A stretch of DNA of 64,000 bases from Streptomyces sp. DHE7-1 (lineage in GTDB: Bacteria; Actinomycetota; Actinomycetes; Streptomycetales; Streptomycetaceae). Positions 57,593 to 64,000 of this stretch are shown here, in pieces (the stretch's first letter is position 1; every line of letters starts with the position of its first letter). The notes beneath the pieces were generated by a model that had not been told where the DNA came from, made no database searches, and worked only from the letters and a program-made list of their open reading frames with translations. The stretch is taken from the NCBI GenBank assembly GCA_016432725.1, contig JACJDG010000001.1, positions 124,001-188,000 of the forward strand, given 5' to 3'. The translations under genes and the position numbers were made by a program.

Positions 57593-57994
57593 ATGGCTGA
57601 GAGACCGACGACGAACTGGCGCAGGGGCATAGCCAAGGAGGCCGCGGAGCTTGCCGCCGGCACCCTGGATCCAGACTGCGCGTGCATGGTCGAGTTGTTC
57701 CCCAAAGAGCTCTTGCTTGAGACCGATGCCGTCCTCGACGGGTTCGAGGCTGAGTTGCCCACGCTCATCGAAGGAGATGACGCACGAATCTTCGCCGCAG
57801 TGGAGCGCGTCGTCCTGGCCCTGAACGCCGTGAACGAGGCTCACGACGAGTGCGCCTTCGAAACCGATGAGCGCGAGCAGTTGTGCGCCTACATCGATGA
57901 GGCGCTCACCGAGCAGGGAGTCGATGTCGCGGCCCTGACCGCTAGGCACGGGCTAGGCCGACACGAGCTCACGGACCGGTGGCGGGACTGGTGA
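57593..57994 (+). CDS. Conserved hypothetical acidic protein
   Basis: 133 residues from the ATG at 57593. Reads TNWRRGIAKEAAELAAGTLD, VLDGFEAELPTLIEGDDARI, VNEAHDECAFETDEREQLCA and YIDEALTEQGVDVAALTARH, a pattern I know from a Streptomyces family often near toxins. No named function; immunity-type role possible. Soluble, cytoplasmic. It is followed by 58061-58519 after a 66-base gap on the same strand. Confidence 0.7.
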   Translation: MAERPTTNWRRGIAKEAAELAAGTLDPDCACMVELFPKELLLETDAVLDGFEAELPTLIEGDDARIFAAVERVVLALNAVNEAHDECAFETDEREQLCAYIDEALTEQGVDVAALTARHGLGRHELTDRWRDW

Positions 57995-58060
57995 GCAACC
58001 CGTCGTCGTGAGAGATCAGGGTCGACTGTGGCCAGCGAGAGGAATGTCTACGATCGCGCG

Positions 58061-58519
58061 ATGAGCTACGACATCTACTTCTTGAGCCGACGCGACGGGC
58101 AGTCCTGGGATGAGGTCCTGGAGGCGATGGAAGACGCGGCGGAGCACAGCGAGCCGATCCCTGCCCGCCTCCTTGAATCTTGGGAACGCATAGTCCCGCA
58201 GGCCCGGCTTCTGCTGGGCGAAGTGGACATCACGGAGTACGAACAGGAGTCGCGAGACCTCAGCCACTCGGGTACCGGCATTGACCTGTCCGTCTTCGGT
58301 GACGAGGTAAGCATCACCGTGCCCTACTGGCATGCAGGGGAAGATGCTGCGGTCGTGCTCGGCAAGGTCTTTGCCCTGGCGGCCATCGTCGAGAAGGAAA
58401 CGGGTCTGACTGCCTACGACCCCCAGACGGAACGTCCGCTGGCGGAGGTGCAACCGCAAGGCGCGATAGGGCTGATGTCGAGGATCACCGAGGATTTGCG
58501 CAGCCGCTACGGTGGTTGA
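58061..58519 (+). CDS. Conserved hypothetical protein
   Basis: 152 residues from the ATG at 58061 (MSYDIYFLSRRDGQSWDEVL), a start I recognise from other Streptomyces hypotheticals. Acidic central part (EEDA-rich, DITEYEQESRDLSHSGTGID), then VSITVPYWHAGEDAAVVLGK and EKETGLTAYDPQTERPLAEV. Soluble. Probably co-transcribed with the preceding gene. Function unknown. Confidence 0.75.
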   Translation: MSYDIYFLSRRDGQSWDEVLEAMEDAAEHSEPIPARLLESWERIVPQARLLLGEVDITEYEQESRDLSHSGTGIDLSVFGDEVSITVPYWHAGEDAAVVLGKVFALAAIVEKETGLTAYDPQTERPLAEVQPQGAIGLMSRITEDLRSRYGG

Positions 58520-58638
58520 TCAACCACCGACGGAGGCGTGGCGGAGGCCGGTGGGGGTGCAGTGATGCACACGCGCGCCTGATCGGTCGGCGCACCCGCC
58601 GCCGTCGTAGCGGACTGTCGTCGGCTGAGGCACAGGCT

Positions 58639-58987
58639 TCAACGATTCTCCGGCTCTGTTCGGTGCGAAGGCGTGAAGCCGGCGGCCTGGTCGAGGTGGA
58701 ACGCGGAGCCCAGAGTTGTCGGAGTCCAACCCTCGCAGAGCGAGCCGAATAGCCACGGCAACATCGGACGGCAGTACAGGCACAGCTCCTCGACCGATCC
58801 AGTTGCTCGGATGCGGCTGGTCGGTGGTGACCACGAGCGTCATGCCCGGCGTGTCCGCGTGCTCGACCGCGAACGTGCACGGCGACTAGACCAGCCCCTG
58901 GTCGTATGTCGGCCTGCCTCGCAGCCGCCAGCGGTAGGCCGTGCCGTCGACAACGATCCGTCGTGATCCCTTGCGGACCAGTGCCAT
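58639..58987 (-). pseudogene. Small conserved protein, copy 2 with nonsense codon
   Basis: The ATG at 58987 opens RRIVVDGTAYRWRLRGRPTY. A TAG then replaces Trp near 58887, and SPCTFAVEHADTPGMTLVVT follows. A second shift near 58735 is needed to read GSAFHLDQAAGF. Paralogue of 54300-54637. Both copies are broken in different places. Confidence 0.65.
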
Positions 58988-59043
58988 GGCTCCCGCCTCA
59001 ACAGCGAAGACGCTAGCGAGCCCGGCCCCGCCGTCCGTCTCAG

Positions 59044-59188
59044 TTTCCGTCTCATTCAGCGCCGTTCACGGCCGTTCAGACGAGACCGAAGGCGGTAGCC
59101 GAACGTACCACCGGCCATCGATGAACGCAGGTTAACGGCGCCGTCCGATGCCCCAGACCCCACCACCACAGTTGGAAAGCGTGTGGGT
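59044..59188. repeat. Attachment-site-like scar, tRNA-Ser family, copy 2
   Basis: The arm (TTTCCGTCTCATTCAGCGCC, 59044-59082) matches 5718-5756. The core at 59164-59188 contains TTGGAAAGCGTGTGG, like the anticodon loop and 3' stem of tRNA-Ser(GGA). Sequence after the core also resembles 47915-47985. Confidence 0.65.
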
Positions 59189-59245
59189 CGACGGCGGATG
59201 TGATGGGAGCTGGGGAGAGTGGTGGGTGAGGAAGTGGGTGGCTGA

Positions 59246-59656
59246 TCAGTCGCGCCTGGGCCAGATCGGGCCCTGGTCGGTCCAGATGACGCCCTTGTTG
59301 CGGCACAGGCAGAAGGGATGGCCGATCGGGTCGGTGTAGACCTGCCAGCCGTAGCCGTTGGGGCCGATGAAGTCCTGCCTCAGCGTCGCGCCGAGGTCGA
59401 GGACGCGGCGCTGCTCGGACTCGAACTCGTCCACTTCGAAGTCGAGGTGGAACTGCTTGGGGTGCTCACTGTCGGGCCACTGTGGAGCGCGGTAGTCGTC
59501 CACCCGGATGAATGCCAGCTCGATCTCGCCGAACTGGATGCCAGCCCAGTCCTCGGAACTGCCTTCCTTGATCGGACGACCCGTCACCTCGGAGTAGAAA
59601 GCCGCCAGCTTCATCGTGTCCGGGCAGTCGATAATGAAATCGGTGAGTCGCAGCAT
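59246..59656 (-). CDS. VOC (glyoxalase/bleomycin-resistance) family protein
   Basis: 136 residues. Two beta-alpha-beta-beta-beta units: LTDFIIDCPDTMKLAAFYSE, WAGIQFGEIELAFIRVDD, then HPKQFHLDFEVDEFESEQRR and YGWQVYTDPIGHPFCLCRNK. Metal ligands are likely His in KQFHLDF and Glu/His elsewhere. A small, soluble member of unknown substrate (detoxification or antibiotic binding). It lies between two scars, S2 and P4. Confidence 0.85.
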   Translation of the reverse strand: MLRLTDFIIDCPDTMKLAAFYSEVTGRPIKEGSSEDWAGIQFGEIELAFIRVDDYRAPQWPDSEHPKQFHLDFEVDEFESEQRRVLDLGATLRQDFIGPNGYGWQVYTDPIGHPFCLCRNKGVIWTDQGPIWPRRD

Positions 59657-59700
59657 CCCGCGATCTTGTCACAAGCTCACACCCGACTTCGGGGAGCGCT

Positions 59701-59834
59701 GCGTGTCTAGCTGCGTGACAACGCCAATGGACAGCCGCGAACATGCGCGGACGCCTGCGGACCATCCCAGCAGGTGAGCGGCACAGCAGCCCAAGGTCGA
59801 GTGCCTACGCAAGTTGCTTCGGGACGAAGAAGTC
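59701..59834 (+). repeat. Att-like scar, tRNA-Pro family copy P4
   Basis: Arm GTGTCTAGCTGCGTGACAA at 59703; core AAGTTGCTTCGGGACGAAGA at 59811-59830. The core overlaps the 3' end of the acyltransferase gene on the other strand, supplying its last codons and stop. Confidence 0.75.
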
Positions 59835-60548
59835 ACCGCGCAATGTCCCGGGGGTGCGCCGTGCGGGGCGCTGCCGGACGTGGGCTTCGGCGGCGTGCGG
59901 GGCCGTGATGGCACTGTGGTTGGGGATGGTGCGGGCCGCGAGGGTGACGCCGCTGGCTATTCGGCAGTCACGGCCGACTGCGAGGCCGGGGTCCAGGCTG
60001 ATGTTGTTGCCGGTCTGGACCCGGTCACCGAGCAGGGCGCCGAACTGGGGTGTGCCGCATCGGTACAGGCCGCCGGGGGCGCGGAGCACGATCTGTCGTT
60101 CGGGGTTGCTCATGTGGGGGCTCCACATGCTGATGGCCGCGACGACGCTCACGTTGGCGGACAGGCGGGCGTCCGCGCCGATCAGGGTGCGGTTCACGCC
60201 GATCCGGTGGCCGAGGAGGGTCCGCTCGCCGAGGAACGTGCGGGTGACTTCGCAGTTGAAGCCGATCGAGACGCCCGCGCAAAGCAGGGACCCAGCGCGG
60301 ACGGTGGAGAACTCCCATACGCGCACCCCGGGGCCGATGATCACGTCGTCGCCGATGATCGCGGTCGGGTGGATCTGCGCGGTGGGGTGGATGCGGTGGG
60401 GGAGCCGGGCCAGAGTACGGGTGTGCCAGTTCTCCCAGGCTGCGAGGAAGTCGGACAGCTCCGTCTCCTCGAGCTGCTCGTACGGGGTGCCGGTCAGCAT
60501 GCCGCTGGTCGGGGCGGTGACGTAGTCACCGAGGCGGAGAGTAGGCAT
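59805..60548 (-). CDS. Left-handed beta-helix (hexapeptide) acyltransferase, 3' end in an att-like scar
   Basis: 247 residues from the ATG at 60548 (MPTLRLGDYVTAPTSGMLTG). A helical start is followed by hexapeptide repeats (IHPTAQIHPTAIIGDDVIIG, VSIGFNCEVTRTFLGERTLL, NISLDPGLAVGRDCRIASGV), the fold of sugar N- or O-acyltransferases. The last residues (RGDFFVPKQLA) are encoded by scar P4, so integration replaced the natural end. Divergent from the GT2 gene. Likely decorates a nucleotide sugar with its neighbours. Confidence 0.8.
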   Translation of the reverse strand: MPTLRLGDYVTAPTSGMLTGTPYEQLEETELSDFLAAWENWHTRTLARLPHRIHPTAQIHPTAIIGDDVIIGPGVRVWEFSTVRAGSLLCAGVSIGFNCEVTRTFLGERTLLGHRIGVNRTLIGADARLSANVSVVAAISMWSPHMSNPERQIVLRAPGGLYRCGTPQFGALLGDRVQTGNNISLDPGLAVGRDCRIASGVTLAARTIPNHSAITAPHAAEAHVRQRPARRTPGTLRGDFFVPKQLA

Positions 60549-60632
60549 GGGGCCTTCCTGTGGGTGGTCGGTGGTCAGCTTGGCGGCGACTAGCATCACC
60601 GGCACCGGAACCGAGGAACGGGGAGTTCATCC

Positions 60633-61508
60633 GTGCGTCACCCGCGCTTAGGCGTCGCCATTTTGACCATGGGCAATCGGCGCGGTGAGCTTGCTGACCT
60701 GCTGGCGTCGGTTGCTGGGCAGGACACGCCCGGCGCGCGGGTGGTGGTCGTCGGCAACGGCTCGCCGCTACCGCCGCTCCCCGAGGAAGTGACCGGTGTC
60801 GAGCTGCCGGAGAATTTGGGGGTGGCGGGTGGTCGCAACGTGGCGCTGGCCCGGCTGCGGGAGTTCGGGGACGTCGATGTCGTGGTGGACCTGGACGATG
60901 ACGGGTCGCTGATCAGCCGGGACGTGTTCACGCGGCTCACGGAGCTGTACGCGGCGGATGACCGGTTGGGCGTGGTCAGCTTCCGTATCGCCGACGAACG
61001 TGGCCGGACCCAGCGTCGCCACGTCCCCCGCCTGCGCGCAACGGACCCGATGCGGGGCGGGCTGGTGACGACGTTCCTGGGTGGCGGTCACGGGCTATCC
61101 ATGCGGATGCTTGATCAGGTCGGCGGCTGGCCGGAGCCGTTCTTCTACGCGCACGAGGAGACTGATCTGGCGTGGCGGGCGCTGGATGCGGGCTGGAAGG
61201 TGCTCTATGCGCCGGAGCTGGTGCTTCAGCATCCGTGGACGTCGCCGACCCGGCACGCGGTCTTCCACCGCATGGTGGCCCGTAACCGGGTCTGGCTCGC
61301 CAAGAGGCACCTTCCCGCCCTCCTCGTCCCCGTCTACCTGGGTGTGTGGGCTGTGCTGACCGTGGCCCGCACCCGGTCAGTAGCGGGGCTTCGGGCCTGG
61401 TTTGGCGGGTTTACCGAAGGCGTGCGTACCCCGTGTCCGCCCCGCCGGCCGATGCGGTGGGCCACGGTGTGGCGTATGACCCGGCTGGGTCGGCCACCGG
61501 TCATCTGA
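60633..61508 (+). CDS. Family 2 glycosyltransferase
   Basis: 291 residues from the GTG at 60633. GT-A fold: LGVAILTMGNRRGELADLLA, PENLGVAGGRNVALARLREF, VDVVVDLDDDGSL (metal-binding DxD), GGHGLSMRMLDQVGGWPEPF and FFYAHEETDLAWRALDAGWK (catalytic region). The C-terminus has a hydrophobic stretch (LVPVYLGVWAVLTVARTR) that may sit at the membrane. Probably transfers a sugar made by the epimerase next to it. Confidence 0.9.
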   Translation: MRHPRLGVAILTMGNRRGELADLLASVAGQDTPGARVVVVGNGSPLPPLPEEVTGVELPENLGVAGGRNVALARLREFGDVDVVVDLDDDGSLISRDVFTRLTELYAADDRLGVVSFRIADERGRTQRRHVPRLRATDPMRGGLVTTFLGGGHGLSMRMLDQVGGWPEPFFYAHEETDLAWRALDAGWKVLYAPELVLQHPWTSPTRHAVFHRMVARNRVWLAKRHLPALLVPVYLGVWAVLTVARTRSVAGLRAWFGGFTEGVRTPCPPRRPMRWATVWRMTRLGRPPVI

Positions 61509-62608
61509 TCAGGCGGAAGCGTCCTTGGACTGGGAGCGCAGCCACTCCGGGATCGCCCTGGGGGTCCGGCGCAACCAGTCCGCGTAGCGGGCCACCCCCT
61601 CCTCGACGGTGATCGTCGGCCTCCAGTCGAAGACCGTCTCCGTGCGGCGGGTGGCCGCGTACCCGCCGAGCGGGTCACCGGGTGGCATCGGCGTCTCCAC
61701 CATCCGAGTGCCCGGGTATCGGGCGGCGACCAGCTCAGCGACCTTCCGGATGCTGGTGGGCGTGCCCGTCCCGATGTTGATCGTCTCGTTGTGGGCGCGG
61801 GGCGCGATCAGGGCCCGCACGGTGGCTTCGGCGATGTCATCGACATGGACCAGGTCCCGGACCTGGAGGCCGCCTCCGTTGAGGTGCAGGGGCAGCCCCA
61901 GCGCGGCCCGGGTAGCGAACCAGGCCACCACCCACGAGTGGCTGTTCTCCTTGACGACCTGCGGATCGCCGTAAACGGAGAAGTACCGCACGATCGTGTA
62001 CGAGGTGCGCACGGTGCCGAGCGTGAGCGCGGCCTGCGTCTCTCCCCATGCCTTGGTGTTGGCGTAGACGGACATCGGTCGCAGCGGCGCGTGCTCATGG
62101 AACTGCGGCGGCACCCGCCCGTAGACGGATTCCAGTATGGCTCGCACCGTCCGGAATTCGTCGCAGGGGCGCGCCCAGTCGTCGGGGTTGCCGTTGCCGT
62201 AGACGCTGGCCGAGGAGACGTACACCAGGCGGCGGATCCGTTGGCAGGCTGCTACCGCATTGAGGATCACCTGGGTGCCGGTGATGTTGTTGTGGATCGC
62301 TGACATGGGCTCGCGGGTGCAGGCGGCGACGTCGGCGAGTGCAGCGGCGTGGATCACGTAGTCGGCGTCGGCGACTTCTTGACCAGGGCCGTGTCCTGGA
62401 CGTCGCCGATGATGACGCCCGGGTGGGATGCGTCGACGCCGAACAGGTCCCGGTAGGTGTGGCGTGGGTAGGCGTCCAGCGTGCATAGAGCGATCGGCCG
62501 GGCTCCGATCTGCCGTAAGTGGCTGGTGATGCGGCTTCCGATTAGTCCGGCGCCGCCGGTGACCAGCACGGTCCGGCCTGCGAGTTCCTTCAACTGGGTG
62601 TCGTGCAC
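61509..62608 (-). CDS. NAD-dependent epimerase/dehydratase, one frameshift
   Basis: About 366 residues from the GTG at 62608. Short-chain dehydrogenase fold: VLVTGGAGLIGSRITSHL (GxxGxxG), IIGDVQ. A base is missing near 62375, then VADADYVIHAAALADVAACT, LVYVSSASVYGNGNPDDW, and the YxxxK pair in SVYANTKAWGE. It ends with SIRKVAELVAARYPGTRMVE and a WRP-type tail. Likely converts a nucleotide sugar for the adjacent glycosyltransferase. It runs convergently into that gene's end. Confidence 0.88.
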
Positions 62609-62996
62609 AGTGCCCTCCGTCGGTGGTGTGGTGTGCGACTCGAACGCGCATAGGTGCGTGCTGGCGCTGGGGCTCAAGGGGGAACGCCAGCGCCGGTCTC
62701 CGCCCGCGCCGACTGCCTGGTCAAGGACGGGCGGAGTGTGTCCCGCAGTTGCCCGGGGCGTGCCCGGCCGGGTTACTGCGGGCGTCTTGCCCTGTGCCGC
62801 ACCGTCAGGGGGTGCGGTGCGAGACAGGAGTCTGGGGCCCGGCGGGGGCAGTGTGGGAAGCCGGCTGGCTTTGTTCGCGAGTTTGGACAGCACTCGTTCA
62901 TGGTTTCGGGAGGAACCCGTACCAGCCGGTGTTCGATGTTCATGAGAAACGACAGTTCGCAGTGGCCGCATGCAGCAGCGGCTTCCGCAGGACTGT
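62609..62996. other. No gene recognised
   Basis: Region upstream of the epimerase and downstream of the acetyltransferase. Only short shadow frames; promoter of the epimerase expected near 62620-62680. Nothing else is seen. Confidence 0.45.
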
Positions 62997-64000
62997 TCAA
63001 TAGAGCGGGAAGGCCCAGCCGCCGGGGTACCAGGGTTCGCGTTCGCCGCGGAAGGCCGCCGAGGCTCGGGAAAGCGCACCACCTCGCAGTTCCTCGACGA
63101 GGCCAGCGGCCGCGAGGGCCGTCAGCGAAGTGCCGCCGAGGAAGACCGCGCCGAGTTCAGCCGCCCTCAGCCGCAGGTCGGCCGGAGCGGTCGTGGGCTC
63201 GCAGACGGCGTTCCCTGCTTCCGCCTGCAGCCGGTGGCGACCGTTATTCCACGGGCAGAAGTCGTCCCGCACATCCAGCACGAGGTCCAGCGGAAGGCTG
63301 TAACTCCGGCCGACCAAGGCTCTGTCCACGTCGGCCAGCCGCAGCCACAGGCGGTCCACCGGCGCGGCCTGGACCGCCCGGGTTCGATGAGCAGGTGGGG
63401 CAAGGGCTCGTCCACAGAGCCCTCGTAGTCGATCCGGCTCACTAGGTCGATGCCGGCGAGGAAGCGCCACAGCGCCGCATACGCCTGGCGGGAGCACGCC
63501 GCCAGTTCCACCACCTCCACCACTCCGGCGCTGCCGCCAGACCCGTCCGGGGCAGAGCCGTGCCGGTACAACGCGTAGCCGGTGGCACGTCCGTCGCGCT
63601 CCTGGTGAACGGCGAACCGCAGCGAGGTCGCGCCACCGCGCCGATGCGGATGGTCGGCGAGGCGCACTGCCCAATGGGCCGTCTGCCGGTCAGGCCAGCC
63701 GACCGTAGTGGTGCGGACCCGGTCGTAGATCTCCTCGAGCAGGGGCGGGCCTGGTCGGCGTGCTGCAGCCGGACGGTTCCGTCGCCGAAGTCGGTGTCTG
63801 GGCGGAACCCCATGGCGGGTCGGTCGCAGCGCATCCGGTTACCGACGGTCGCGGGGCCGTAGCCGTACCGTCCGTAGATGCCGGCCTCCGAGGGACGGAG
63901 CGCGGCGATCGCCTCTCGTCGCTGCTCGTGCAGGTCGGTCAGCTGGGCGCGCATCATCGAGGTGAGGATGCCGCGGCGGCGATGCGTCGGGGCCACGCCC
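62997..64000 (-). CDS. Eis-like GNAT acetyltransferase, partial, frameshifted
   Basis: Enters from the right edge and ends at 62997. Reads VAPTHRRRGILTSMMRAQLT (acetyl-CoA loop RRRGI), AIAALRPSEAGIYGRYGYGP, then after a shift HWAVRLADHPHRRGGATSLR, GYALYRHGSAPDGSGG, and after a second shift RLADVDRALVGRSYSLPLDL and GTSLTALAAAGLVEEL. This is the order of the Eis family (GNAT, second GNAT-like, sterol-carrier-like C-terminal domain). About 335 residues are visible; the start lies outside the window. Acetylates amines such as aminoglycosides or other small molecules. Confidence 0.8.

Noticed and set aside
1..64000. CRISPR array
   Set aside because: No series of evenly spaced identical repeats with unique spacers; the repeats present are dispersed and tied to junctions.

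Overview
The window is high-GC actinobacterial DNA, most likely from an accessory region of a Streptomyces chromosome or large linear replicon. The evidence is the codon composition, frequent GTG starts, Streptomyces-type families (DUF6928, DUF2750, Lsr2 tails, SUKH proteins, TerD-vWA, CpnT-like RHS toxins) and a dense load of IS debris. Only a few genes look like housekeeping functions (phosphatidylserine decarboxylase, a TVP38-type membrane protein, a small sugar/glycosyltransferase group at the right end). No complete tRNA, rRNA or CRISPR array is visible.

Layout. 0.6-1.6 kb: two overlapping winged-helix genes bracketed by a large perfect hairpin and short direct repeats, resembling a replicon or self-regulated cassette. 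2.35-4.32 kb: a complete IS630-type element carrying a passenger gene, inserted in a CTAG target. 4.3-13.6 kb: small orphan genes, many with one frameshift, mixed with tRNA-derived attachment-site scars and IS5 fragments. 14.1-25.4 kb: a polymorphic-toxin zone with an RHS toxin ending in a DNA/RNA nuclease tip, SUKH immunity-type genes (one fused to an Lsr2 domain), an ankyrin protein, a NucA/NucB-type remnant nearby, and IS21/IS110/IS5 remains. 26.0-35.5 kb: a defence-like island with a 1,687-residue DUF4011/SF1 helicase/nuclease protein and a GreA-like protein, a membrane-anchored Mrr-like nuclease and a TerD-vWA protein. 35.7-40.1 kb: a resolvase fragment, an IS5-type element with a second passenger gene, and another IS5. 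40.1-42.7 kb: truncated MFS gene, psd, TVP38-like gene. 42.6-47.9 kb: a Tn554-like element (TnpA, TnpB and a third gene) inserted inside a Tn3-family transposase gene whose two halves still match. 48.7-59.9 kb: orphan genes, including an HTH-DUF488 two-gene module, separated by repeated attachment-site scars with a tRNA-Pro anticodon-arm core or a coding-gene 3'-end core. 59.8-64 kb: hexapeptide acyltransferase, GT2 glycosyltransferase, NAD-dependent epimerase, and an Eis-like acetyltransferase cut by the window end.

Two themes run through the region. First, repeated integration and excision at the same target genes left arrays of att-like scars, each followed by one to three cargo genes of toxin, immunity or defence flavour. 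Second, about twenty genes are split by a single missing base, mostly in runs of C or G. This may mean uncorrected long-read errors rather than true decay, so many entries marked frameshifted could be intact genes. Functional calls come from recognising motifs by eye; no database search was run.
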